64,000 nucleotides of DNA from positions 4,836,001-4,900,000 of the forward strand of contig OZ245848.1 in assembly GCA_965228955.1 (NCBI GenBank). Direction: 5' to 3'. The notes under the pieces were generated by a model. It made no database searches. It was not told where the DNA came from and worked only from the letters and a program-made list of their open reading frames with translations. Shown piece after piece: positions 27,192 through 35,977 of the stretch. The stretch is from JANSWY01 sp965228955. Lineage in GTDB: Bacteria > Bacteroidota > Bacteroidia > Cytophagales > Cyclobacteriaceae. Numbering within the stretch: position 1 is the stretch's first letter; every line of letters starts with the position of its first letter. Made by a program: the position numbers and the translations under genes.

Positions 27192-28007
27192 CTAGTAACT
27201 CTCGCTTTCGTTCGGGAAGTCGTTTGCTTTAACGTCTTTGATATAATTACCCACAGCATCGGTCATTACCTGATTCAGATCTGCATATTGTCTCAAGAAT
27301 CTTGGGCTAAAATCGTGAGTAATACCCAACATATCGTGTGTAACCAAAACCTGTCCATCAACTCCTGGGCCTGCACCAATACCAATAATTGGAATGGAAA
27401 CACTTTCCGCTACCTTCTTTGCTAAGTGGGCCGGAATTTTCTCTAGAACAATTCCAAAACAACCGCACTCCTCAAGAATCTGAGCATCTTCGATTAGTCT
27501 TTCTGCTTCTTCTTCCTCTTTTGCCCTTACTGTGTAAGTACCAAACTTGTAGATTGATTGCGGGGTGAGACCTAGATGCCCCATTACTGGAACACCAGCG
27601 CTAAGCACTCTTAAAACACTTTCTCTAATCTCTCTTCCACCTTCCATTTTAACAGCATGTGCTCCTGCTTCTTTCATAATTCTGATACAACTTCTCAGAG
27701 CCTCAGAACTATTGCCTTGATAATACCCGAATGGCACATCAACAATTACAAGGGCTCGCTCAACTGCTTTAATTACTGAGGAAGCATGGTAAATCATGTG
27801 ATCTAATGTAATGGGCAAAGTAGTTTCATTACCAGCCATTACGTTTGAAGCAGAATCTCCAACAAGCAATACATCAATTCCAGCTCTATCCAGAATTCTT
27901 GCCATGGAGTAATCATATGCTGTGAGCATTGATATTTTCTCTCCACGACTTTTCATTTCCCGGAGCTGGTGAGTCGTTACCTTTTTTACTGCTTTATGAA
28001 CTGACAT
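27192..28007 (-). CDS. panB: 3-methyl-2-oxobutanoate hydroxymethyltransferase
   Basis: PanB makes ketopantoate from 2-oxoisovalerate and methylene-tetrahydrofolate, the first committed step of pantothenate and CoA synthesis. The 271-residue protein shows the family blocks: MLTAYDYSMARILDRAGIDVLLVGDS, metal and substrate residues in the early VDVPFGYY region, AVKMEGG, PVMGHLGLTPQS, and IPIIGIGAGPGVDGQVLV. It follows a thioredoxin-like gene by 22 bp on the same strand. No panC is nearby in the window. Confidence 0.97.
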   Translation of the reverse strand: MSVHKAVKKVTTHQLREMKSRGEKISMLTAYDYSMARILDRAGIDVLLVGDSASNVMAGNETTLPITLDHMIYHASSVIKAVERALVIVDVPFGYYQGNSSEALRSCIRIMKEAGAHAVKMEGGREIRESVLRVLSAGVPVMGHLGLTPQSIYKFGTYTVRAKEEEEAERLIEDAQILEECGCFGIVLEKIPAHLAKKVAESVSIPIIGIGAGPGVDGQVLVTHDMLGITHDFSPRFLRQYADLNQVMTDAVGNYIKDVKANDFPNESESY

Positions 28008-28029
28008 ATTGGGTTATTTAAGATTGTGT

Positions 28030-28584
28030 TTATTTCCATTTAATGTTGCACCCCATACTTGGGAATTGCTCCTCACTGATAGAGGTTCCGGCAATCACAG
28101 CATCCATCGCTAACCTCAAATCCTGACCATTTACCGGTTTTCCGTTTCCAGGAGTAGCTTCGTCCATTCTACCTCTGTAAACACATTTTAGATTCTCATC
28201 AAAAACATAAAAATCCGGAGTACAAGCAGCCATGTAAGCTTTTGCTACTTCTTGAGTCTCATCGTATAGATATGGAAAATTGAAATCAAGCTCTTTCGCT
28301 CTTTCTTTCATCTTTTCGGGAGAATCTGCCGGGTAATTTTCTACATCATTTGAACTAATCGCTACAAATGAAATCCCTTTTTCGCTATATTCTCTTGCCA
28401 TATTGGCAATTTCATCCTGGATATGGATTACGTAAGGGCAGTGATTACAAATGAACATGATTACTGTTCCCTTGGTAGATTCTATGTCTTTTAGACCAAT
28501 ATTCTTGTCAGTAACCGTATCTGGTAGATTAAAGTCTGGAGCCACAGTGCCAAGTGGCAACATATTAGAAGGTGTTAATGCCAT
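28030..28584 (-). CDS. Thioredoxin-like/redoxin family protein
   Basis: This 184-residue protein has an AhpC/TSA-like thioredoxin fold. It starts with LGTVAPDFNLPD and has an active-site CNHCPY (C-x-x-C) in the FICNHCPYVIHIQ motif, plus a cis-Pro-type AACTPDFYVFD region. No signal peptide is visible, so it is probably cytoplasmic. The CNHCPY-containing subfamily is widespread in Bacteroidota and annotated only as redoxin; its partner is unknown. It is divergent from the amidohydrolase gene across a 101-bp promoter-sized gap. Confidence 0.88.
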   Translation of the reverse strand: MALTPSNMLPLGTVAPDFNLPDTVTDKNIGLKDIESTKGTVIMFICNHCPYVIHIQDEIANMAREYSEKGISFVAISSNDVENYPADSPEKMKERAKELDFNFPYLYDETQEVAKAYMAACTPDFYVFDENLKCVYRGRMDEATPGNGKPVNGQDLRLAMDAVIAGTSISEEQFPSMGCNIKWK

Positions 28585-28685
28585 AGGTAGTTCTTAAAAT
28601 TGAAATCACTAACTTAAGCTCGAAATTAATGAATTAGTTCAGATATTGAATTAGTTTTTATTGAATTGCTAAGTTCCATACACCC

Positions 28686-30275
28686 ATGATGACTCGATTA
28701 AAAGTAATATTTATACTTATCTCAGTAAGCCTTTCCTCTTTTGCTCAAAACTCAATCACTCCATCTCCAGAAAGAACAGAAGGAGAAGGTCCATTTCAAC
28801 AACTTGTCATAAGAGGTGCTACTTTAATTAATGGAACCGGAGCACCTCCAATTGGGCCAGTTGACATTCTCGTAGAAAACAAAATCATTACAAAAATCAA
28901 AGTTGTAGGGTATCCGGGGCTGCCAATTGAAAAAGATGATGAAATTTTGGTTTTACCTTCTGCTAAAGTCATTGATGCTAAGGGTAAATATGTACTTCCA
29001 GGATTTGTGGATATGCATGGTCATATAGGTGGCGTAAATCAGGGAACTCCTGCGGAATATGTGTTCAAACTTTGGATGGCTCATGGTATAACCACCATAA
29101 GAGACCCTAGTGCCGGTAATGGAATAGATTGGACTTTAGATCACAAGAAAAAAAGTGCTGAAAACAAAATAACAGCACCTAGAATCTACGCCTATACTGC
29201 TTTTGGGGCTGGTAGTAAAAATGGCATTAACAGCCCGGAAGAAGCAATTACATGGGCAAGAAAAAATGCTGAAAAAGGTGCGGATGGTATTAAGTTCTTT
29301 GGTGCTAGGCCAGATATAATGGAAGCTGCAATCAAAGAAAACAAAAAATTGGGGTTGAGATCAGCATGTCACCATGCTCAGATGGATGTGGCATGGCTAA
29401 ATGTTTTGAATACTGCCAGGATGGGCCTTACTTCTATGGAACATTGGTATGGACTACCAGAAGCCATGTTTACAGAACGTACTGTACAGAATTACCCATT
29501 GGACTACAACTATCAGAATGAACAACATCGTTTTGGTGAAGCTGGTAAACTTTGGGAACAGGCTGCTCCTCCTTATTCTGAAAAATGGAATGCGGTCATG
29601 AATGAATTGATCGATCTTGATTTCACGATAGATCCAACATTTAATATATACGAAGCAAATCGCGACTTTATGCGAGCCAGGAGAGCGGAATGGCACGAGG
29701 AATATACATTGCCTAGTCTTTGGGAATTCTTTAAACCCAGTAGGAAATCTCATGGATCCCATTGGCATTACTGGGGAACAGAGGAAGAAGTAGCCTGGAA
29801 GAAGAATTATAAGTTATGGATGACTTTTGTGAACGAATACAAGAATCGAGGTGGAAGAGTCACTACGGGATCTGATTCGGGATTTATTTATCAATTATAT
29901 GGATTTGCCTATATCAGGGAATTAGAGTTGTTGAGGGAAGCGGGGTTTCACCCATTGGAAGTCATTATGGCAGCCACATTAAAAGGTGCTGAAGCATTGG
30001 GTCAGGAAGATAAGATTGGATCAATTGAAGTGGGCAAATTAGCAGACATGATTATTATTGAAGAAAACCCTTTGGTTAATCTTAAAGTATTTTATGGTAC
30101 GGGTGCCGTCAAATTAAATGATAGTAATGAAGTAACCCGGGTTGGGGGTGTTTTGTACACCATAAAAGATGGGATTGTTTATGATGCTAAGTCACTTCTA
30201 AGCGATGTAAAGGAGATGGTTCGTGCCGCTAAAAAAGAAAGTGGAACAGAAATTGCTCAACCGGGTTTAAAGTAA
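28686..30275 (+). CDS. Secreted amidohydrolase-family metal hydrolase
   Basis: The 529-residue protein has a signal peptide (ILISVSLSSFAQ) and an amidohydrolase fold: VIRGATLINGTGAPP, metal-binding GFVDMHGHIGG (His-x-His), a histidine motif ACHHAQMDVAWL, SMEHWYG, and a late metal-ligand region TTGSDSGF. It ends with the family's GSIEVGKLADMIIIEENPL segment. Such enzymes hydrolyse amide or cyclic amide bonds, often in dipeptides, but the substrate cannot be told here. It starts a plus-strand unit with the following TPR lipoprotein. Confidence 0.87.
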   Translation: MMTRLKVIFILISVSLSSFAQNSITPSPERTEGEGPFQQLVIRGATLINGTGAPPIGPVDILVENKIITKIKVVGYPGLPIEKDDEILVLPSAKVIDAKGKYVLPGFVDMHGHIGGVNQGTPAEYVFKLWMAHGITTIRDPSAGNGIDWTLDHKKKSAENKITAPRIYAYTAFGAGSKNGINSPEEAITWARKNAEKGADGIKFFGARPDIMEAAIKENKKLGLRSACHHAQMDVAWLNVLNTARMGLTSMEHWYGLPEAMFTERTVQNYPLDYNYQNEQHRFGEAGKLWEQAAPPYSEKWNAVMNELIDLDFTIDPTFNIYEANRDFMRARRAEWHEEYTLPSLWEFFKPSRKSHGSHWHYWGTEEEVAWKKNYKLWMTFVNEYKNRGGRVTTGSDSGFIYQLYGFAYIRELELLREAGFHPLEVIMAATLKGAEALGQEDKIGSIEVGKLADMIIIEENPLVNLKVFYGTGAVKLNDSNEVTRVGGVLYTIKDGIVYDAKSLLSDVKEMVRAAKKESGTEIAQPGLK

Positions 30276-30331
30276 TGATTTGTTTGCATTAAATTTTATA
30301 TATTTCACAGGACGATTGTAGTAGGGATTAA

Positions 30332-31312
30332 ATGTTAAAAAGAATACTGATCATAGGATTGATTGGCTTTTCCTTTTCCGGATGTTTACAAACTGAATCC
30401 AGGACAGAGGATACAGCAATAGTTGAGGATACTGTCACCACACAGGATTTTCAGGCTATGTCATTATCTGGTATCACCTTCGGTGAAAAATCATTCTCAA
30501 ACAGAGAATTACAAAGAAGGTTAGCCAAGCTTGAAGAAGCTAAAAATAATTTTGACTCCAATCCTGACAGTTTAGAATATATCATTTGGTACGGGCGCAG
30601 ATTAGCCTATTTATCAAAATACAAGGAGGCAATTAGTGTTTACACAAATGGCTTAAAAAAACACCCTAATTCCTATCAACTCTTAAGGCATAGAGGACAT
30701 AGGTTTATTACCACCAGACAATTTGCAAAAGCAATAAAGGACCTGGAAGAAGCCGCCTTTTATGTAAGGGGTATGGACCCAATGATTGAGCAGGACGGAC
30801 TGCCAAACAAGCAAAACATTCCGCTAAGTACGACCCAATACAATATCTGGTACCACCTTGGTTTAGCTTACTATTTGAGTGGTAATTATGATAAGGCAAT
30901 TTCCAGCTACAAAAAGTGTTTAGAATTTTCTGACAACAATGACCTGCTTGTTTCAACAACAGATTGGCTATATATGACCTATAGGAAAATTGGAAACACA
31001 GAGCTATCAGAGGAACTACTAAGTCCAATCAAGAAACGGATGAAGTTAATTGAAAACAACAGCTATCATCAAAGATTGTTGCTTTACAAAGGAGATTTAG
31101 AACCTGGAGACTTGCTAGATATTTCTGTAGGAACTGAAAACACTCCTGTAACTGATCCTACAATTGCTTATGGAGTTGGTAATTGGTTTTTATACAATGG
31201 AAATGCAGAACAAGCCAAAATCATATTTGAAAGAATTGTTGCAAATGACAATTGGGATATGTTTGGCTACATTGCTGCTGAAGTCGATTTACAAGCAATC
31301 GGAAATCTCTAA
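30332..31312 (+). CDS. TPR-repeat lipoprotein
   Basis: The 326-residue protein has a lipoprotein signal (MLKRILIIGLIGFSFSGC, Cys18). Residues about 75-215 contain tetratricopeptide-like helices (SKYKEAISVYTNGLKKHPNSYQLLRHRG, FAKAIKDLEEAAFY, YYLSGNYDKAISSYKKCLEF). TPRs mediate protein binding, and no catalytic motif is seen. It starts 57 bp after the amidohydrolase gene and may be its partner. Its stop overlaps the convergent phosphodiesterase gene by four bases. Confidence 0.78.
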   Translation: MLKRILIIGLIGFSFSGCLQTESRTEDTAIVEDTVTTQDFQAMSLSGITFGEKSFSNRELQRRLAKLEEAKNNFDSNPDSLEYIIWYGRRLAYLSKYKEAISVYTNGLKKHPNSYQLLRHRGHRFITTRQFAKAIKDLEEAAFYVRGMDPMIEQDGLPNKQNIPLSTTQYNIWYHLGLAYYLSGNYDKAISSYKKCLEFSDNNDLLVSTTDWLYMTYRKIGNTELSEELLSPIKKRMKLIENNSYHQRLLLYKGDLEPGDLLDISVGTENTPVTDPTIAYGVGNWFLYNGNAEQAKIIFERIVANDNWDMFGYIAAEVDLQAIGNL

Positions 31313-32214
31313 AGAGCTTCTATTTCCTCTCTAATTTTAATTAGTTCGTCGGGCCTGTCGGTGATAATTCCATCTACACCAGCATTCAGCATTTTGATCA
31401 TCGTCTCACGATCATTTACCAAATACGTGTAAACTTTAAAACCTCTAGCGTGCATTCTAAAAACTCTACGACTTGAAAGCGTTTCGTAAGGAGGATTCAA
31501 AGCATCTAGTTGCTCGTTCTCTTTCTTAGTTGCTCTTCCCAATTGGACCTTAGTTTCCATATAGAATGCAATTAAGGGAGCAGAATCCTCACCCACAAGC
31601 AATTTCTTTGTTTGAACCTTTTCATCTATTTCATGAGCCATTTCCAGGTATTCAGACTCATATGATTGAAGAATACACCACTCATAACCATTCTTTTCTT
31701 CTTGAATAATCTTAACTAGACGTTCAGCAAAATCATGATAGTGTTCGTGCTCCTCATGCTTAATCTCAATTAATACTGTAGCTCTTCCGTTAATTGAATC
31801 AAGAGCCTCTCTTAATGTTGGGATTGTTTGACCTTCAAATTTTGAGTCCTTCCAACCACCAGCGTCGTAAGTTTTTATTTCCTCTAAAGTATAATCGACA
31901 ACTTTTCCTGACCCATTCGTAGTTCTATCAATTGTTTCATCATGAATTACCACGATTTCTTCATCCTTAGTCATTCGAACATCCAAATCAATCATGTCAA
32001 CACCCATATCCAGAGCTGCTCCAATTGCTGCCAAGGTGTTTTCAGGTGCAATATCTGACGCACCTCTGTGAGCTATGATCTTAAACTCCTTACCTTTCAG
32101 GTTTTCGATATTGGTACTAGCAATCCAGTTCTGATAGATCCATGGTTCAAAGATTGAAAAAGCAATAAATGCTACTAGAAATGGTAAAGAGTAGATAATG
32201 AACTTCTTGGTCAT
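31309..32214 (-). CDS. Glycerophosphodiester phosphodiesterase
   Basis: The 301-residue protein is of GDPD/UgpQ type, hydrolysing glycerophosphodiesters to glycerol-3-phosphate and alcohol. Key features are IAHRGASDIAPENTLAA (catalytic His and Glu-Asn), DMIDLDVRMTKDEEIVVIHDETIDRTTNG (metal ligands and second His), a later IEIKHE segment, and a C-terminal VDGIITDRPDEL. An N-terminal hydrophobic helix (FIIYSLPFLVAFIAFSIF) anchors it in the membrane or directs export. It ends convergently with the TPR lipoprotein. Confidence 0.94.
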   Translation of the reverse strand: MTKKFIIYSLPFLVAFIAFSIFEPWIYQNWIASTNIENLKGKEFKIIAHRGASDIAPENTLAAIGAALDMGVDMIDLDVRMTKDEEIVVIHDETIDRTTNGSGKVVDYTLEEIKTYDAGGWKDSKFEGQTIPTLREALDSINGRATVLIEIKHEEHEHYHDFAERLVKIIQEEKNGYEWCILQSYESEYLEMAHEIDEKVQTKKLLVGEDSAPLIAFYMETKVQLGRATKKENEQLDALNPPYETLSSRRVFRMHARGFKVYTYLVNDRETMIKMLNAGVDGIITDRPDELIKIREEIEAL

Positions 32215-32315
32215 TAGTATTTATTTTTCAGTCGAGATCAACTGATATTAAAACAATCAAACTATAGCTGGTCGAATTAATTGTTCTGTAATTCTCCTAA
32301 AGTTAATTAAATATA

Positions 32316-34075
32316 TTAATTCTTAGCACCCTCTTTAACGCCGATTCCTAACTCATCCAATTGCTCCGGAGCAATCTCAGATGGAGAATCGATCATTAAA
32401 TCTCTTCCAGAGTTGTTTTTAGGGAATGCTATATAGTCTCTTATTGAATCAGAACCTCCAAACAATGCACATAATCTATCAAATCCAAAAGCTACTCCCC
32501 CATGTGGTGGCGCACCATATTCAAAAGCTTCCATCAAGAATCCGAATTGCTCTTTTGCTTCTTCCTCGGAGAAACCTAAGTGCTTAAACATCAATTCCTG
32601 CGTAGACCTATCATGAATCCTTATTGATCCTCCTCCAATTTCCACACCATTAATAACCATGTCATAAGCATTCGCTCTAACCTCACCTGGTTTTGTATCT
32701 AATAGAGGAATGTCTTCTGTTTTTGGAGATGTAAATGGGTGATGCATAGCGTGGTATCTTTCGCTATCTTCGTCCCATTCCAAAAGTGGGAAATCCAACA
32801 CCCATAATGGAGCAAAAGTATTCTTGTCTCTCAAGCCAAGTCTTTCACCCATCTCAAGTCTTAATTCTCCCAGAGCCTTTCTTGTATGATTTAGTTCGCC
32901 AGAAAGTACCAACATCAAGTCACCTTTTTCAGCATTCGCTAACTTCGCCCATTCTGCAAGATCTTCCTGTGAGTAGAATTTATCAACCGAAGATTTGAAT
33001 GAACCATCTTCGTTACATTTCACATAAACCAACCCTTTCGCTCCAATTTGAGGTCTTTTCACCCAATCCGTAATTGCATCAAGTTGCTTTCTTGTGTATT
33101 CTGCTCCTTTGGGAACAACAATTCCAGCAACCAGCTCAGAAGCATCAAATACATTGAATCCTTTGCCCTTTGCTACAGAGTCCAATTCTACAAACTTCAT
33201 TTCAAATCTGATATCTGGTTTATCAGAACCATAGAATTTCATGGCATCAGCGTATTGCATTCTTTGGAAATCACCTACCTCAACGCCTTTTACATTTTGA
33301 AAAGGTGTTTTGCAAGCCCTTCAAATATCTGAAGTATATCCTCTTGCTCCACAAAAGACATTTCACAGTCTATTTGTGTGAATTCTGGTTGTCTATCAGC
33401 TCTTAAATCTTCATCTCTAAAACATTTCACAATCTGATAGTACCTGTCAAAACCAGAAACCATAAGCAATTGCTTAAATGTTTGTGGTGATTGTGGTAAT
33501 GCGTAAAATTGTCCTTGATTGATTCTTGAAGGAACGATAAAGTCTCTTGCTCCTTCTGGTGTAGACTTGATTAAAACAGGAGTTTCTGTCTCAATAAAAT
33601 CCTGGCTATCAAGATATGCTCTGGTCTGTTGCATCATTTTGTGACGCAACTGAAGTTTCTCTCTTACTACACCTCTTCTTAAATCAAGGTATCGGTATTT
33701 CATTCGAAGGTCATCCCCTCCATCAGTTTCGTCTTCAATTACAAAAGGTGGTACTTCAGCCTTATTCAGGAATTCCAACTCAGAAACTTTTATTTCAATA
33801 TCTCCAGTTGGCATTTTATCATTCTTCGCAAACCTTTCAACTACCTGACCTTTTGCTTTGATCACATATTCTCTTCCAACACTTTTAGCTTTTTCCAATA
33901 ACTCTGGTGCAGTTTCTCCTTCCTGGAAAATTAACTGAGTAAGTCCGTATCTATCTCTAAGATCGATCCAAACCATACCTCCCTTATCTCGAAGTTTTTG
34001 AACCCATCCGCATAATTCAACTTCTGTTCCAATATGAGACATTCTTAATTCACCACAAGTATGACTTCTTAACAT
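32316..34075 (-). pseudogene. aspS: Aspartyl-tRNA synthetase gene interrupted by a 1-nt frameshift
   Basis: The N-terminal frame (34075-33290) carries the anticodon-binding OB fold (GWVQKLRDKGGMVWIDLRDR) and class II motif 2 (KCFRDEDLRADRQPEFTQID). The C-terminal frame (ending 32316) carries FGFDRLCALFGG motif 3 and the GAD insertion. The first frame stops just after AKHLFK. Adding one A to the 4-base A-run of the coding strand (T-run 33295-33298) restores NVKGVEVGDFQRMQYADAMK and a normal protein of about 585 residues. Both halves look under full selection, with no other damage. AspRS is essential, so a sequencing or assembly error is the likeliest cause. The recent loss of one of two copies and ribosomal slippage are alternatives. 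Confidence 0.9.
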
Positions 34076-34186
34076 GATCTGACAATTTCTGATTTTAAAG
34101 CGGCAAATTTAAACGGATACTTTGATCAAAAAAATATAATTTGGTAAGGTAATTAAGTAATAACCTTAAAACATGGAATATTGCTC

Positions 34187-34747
34187 ATGATAAGAATCGT
34201 TATTTTAGTCCTAATCACCTCATTTGGTTATACCAACTCTTTCTCACAAGGAGGATATACAAAAGTCAAAATAGGAGAAAATGTAACCGCAAAAGTCCCA
34301 TCAGACTGGACTCTCATGTCCCAGGCGGAAATAATTGATGCCTCAGTAGCAAGCACAGATCCTGTTGCGATGTATGCCAGTCAGGATAGAAGAGCCAATT
34401 TTGGAGTGACCATTAAACCGACTCAATGGCGACAAATGGACATGGGTATTCTTAAGGACTTTTATAAATCCAATATCATGAACTTGTATACCAAAGTTGA
34501 TTTTTCAAAAGAAGAAATCATCACTGTTAACAAAAAATCATATATCAGTTTTGAGTTTGAATCATTTTTGGAAGATGATGGGGAGTTTTCCATTGATAGT
34601 AAAAAATCGATTAAGAAGTATACATACCTAAGGTATCACATTGAAGATGGGCAACTTTATGTGTTTAGTTTCAATGCTCCTCCTAATCAAAAAAACCAAT
34701 ATGCCCCAATGGCAGAATTAATAATGGATTCAATCGGTATCAAATGA
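34187..34747 (+). CDS. Secreted protein of unknown function
   Basis: The start is the ATG at 34187; a TTG six bases upstream is unlikely. A signal peptide (MIRIVILVLITSFGYTNSFSQ) precedes about 165 residues that read like the PsbP/Mog1-type alpha/beta fold: VTAKVPSDWTLMSQ, YASQDRRANFGVTI, YISFEFES, then YTYLRYHIEDGQLYVFSFNAP. That fold assignment is tentative. The stop overlaps the tadA start by four bases (ATGA), implying translational coupling, which is surprising for an exported protein and a tRNA-modifying enzyme. Confidence 0.65.
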   Translation: MIRIVILVLITSFGYTNSFSQGGYTKVKIGENVTAKVPSDWTLMSQAEIIDASVASTDPVAMYASQDRRANFGVTIKPTQWRQMDMGILKDFYKSNIMNLYTKVDFSKEEIITVNKKSYISFEFESFLEDDGEFSIDSKKSIKKYTYLRYHIEDGQLYVFSFNAPPNQKNQYAPMAELIMDSIGIK

Positions 34748-35205
34748 GTGGACTTAGCATTCATAGTGATGAGCACTTCATGAAAGAAGCTTTAAAGCAA
34801 GCTCAAATTGCATCTGATGAAGGAGAAGTGCCCGTTGGAGCGGTTGTGGTTTGTAATAAGACAATCATAGCAAGGGCTTACAACCAAGTGGAAAGATTGA
34901 ACGATGCTACAGCCCATGCGGAGATGTTGGCCATCACTGCCGCCCAAAATTATCTTGGAGCCAAATATTTACAGGAATGTAGCCTCTATGTTACTCTGGA
35001 GCCATGTATAATGTGCGCTGGAGCAAGTTACTGGAGTCAGATACCTCAAATTTTTTATGGTGCCTCAGATGAAAAGAAGGGATTTGCACGAATAAATGAA
35101 AACATTTTGCACCCCAAAACTGTAGTAAAGGCAGGTCTACTGGCAGATGAATGCAAATTTTTAATAGATGACTTTTTTCGTCGCATGAGAGAAAATAATC
35201 ATTAA
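34744..35205 (+). CDS. tadA: tRNA-specific adenosine deaminase
   Basis: TadA converts the wobble adenosine of tRNA-Arg(ACG) to inosine. The 153-residue protein has the cytidine/adenosine deaminase zinc site, with HAEMLAI (His and catalytic Glu) and EPCIMCAGAS (two Cys ligands), preceded by GEVPVGAVVV. Length and sequence fit TadA best, although guanine deaminase-like nucleoside deaminases share the same motifs. It overlaps the upstream gene by four bases and is followed 53 bp later by the superoxide dismutase gene. Confidence 0.88.
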   Translation: MSGLSIHSDEHFMKEALKQAQIASDEGEVPVGAVVVCNKTIIARAYNQVERLNDATAHAEMLAITAAQNYLGAKYLQECSLYVTLEPCIMCAGASYWSQIPQIFYGASDEKKGFARINENILHPKTVVKAGLLADECKFLIDDFFRRMRENNH

Positions 35206-35258
35206 TTTTAGACCTCAATCTTAGAAATACATAATAAACTTTAAAAACCAAATTAACT

Positions 35259-35861
35259 ATGGCTTTTGAATTACCTGATCTTCCATATGCGTTCGATGCA
35301 TTGGAACCTCATATTGATGCAAAGACAATGGAAATCCACCATGACAAGCACCATGCTGCGTACACTTCAAAATTGAATGGTGCAGTAGAAGGAACTGACA
35401 TGGCTGGTAAGAGTATAGAAGAATTAATGGCTAATCACATTGATAACGGAGCTGTAAGAAACAACGGAGGTGGATTCTACAACCACAACCTTTTCTGGGA
35501 AGTGATGTCTCCAAACGGAGGTGGAAATCCTTCTGGAGATCTTGCTGCTGCTATTGATGACGCATTTGGTTCATTTGATAATTTCAAAACTGAATTTAGT
35601 AATGCTGCGGCAACCAGATTTGGTTCTGGATGGGCTTGGTTATGTGTAAATGGTGGTAAACTTGAAGTATGCTCTACAGCTAATCAGGATAACCCTTTAA
35701 TGCCAGGTGTTGGATGTAGTGGAACCCCTATCTTAGGATTGGACGTTTGGGAACATGCTTACTACCTAAATTACCAAAACAGAAGACCAGATTATATTGG
35801 AGCATTCTTCAACGTAATCAACTGGGATAAAGTAGCTGAGAACTATGCTGCTGCAAAATAA
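35259..35861 (+). CDS. sodB: Fe/Mn superoxide dismutase
   Basis: This 200-residue superoxide dismutase begins FELPDLPYAFDALEPHID. The metal ligands are in MEIHHDKHHAAY, NHNLFWEVM, and the C-terminal LDVWEHAYYLNYQNRR (Asp and His). GWAWLCVNGGKLEV is also typical. The sequence does not decide firmly between iron and manganese. No signal peptide, so cytoplasmic. A strong intrinsic terminator follows. Confidence 0.95.
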   Translation: MAFELPDLPYAFDALEPHIDAKTMEIHHDKHHAAYTSKLNGAVEGTDMAGKSIEELMANHIDNGAVRNNGGGFYNHNLFWEVMSPNGGGNPSGDLAAAIDDAFGSFDNFKTEFSNAAATRFGSGWAWLCVNGGKLEVCSTANQDNPLMPGVGCSGTPILGLDVWEHAYYLNYQNRRPDYIGAFFNVINWDKVAENYAAAK

Positions 35862-35890
35862 GTGATTAAGCAATACGTTTAAAACATACT

Positions 35891-35920
35891 AAAAGCTCCA
35901 ATTTGGAGCTTTTTTTATTA
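35891..35920 (+). terminator. Intrinsic terminator after sod
   Basis: AAAAGCTCCAA and TTGGAGCTTTT form an 11-bp hairpin with a tiny loop, followed by a run of T's. It begins 30 bases after the superoxide dismutase stop codon. Confidence 0.92.
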
Positions 35921-35977
35921 CTTTTAGGATTATCAACCAATCCTTCCAAGGATCATTAAGTGTTAAAAACAGGCTTT

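Noticed and set aside
33290..33300. Programmed ribosomal frameshifting in aspS
   Set aside because: No canonical slippery heptamer and stimulating structure were recognised. A homopolymer error in a 4-A run is simpler.
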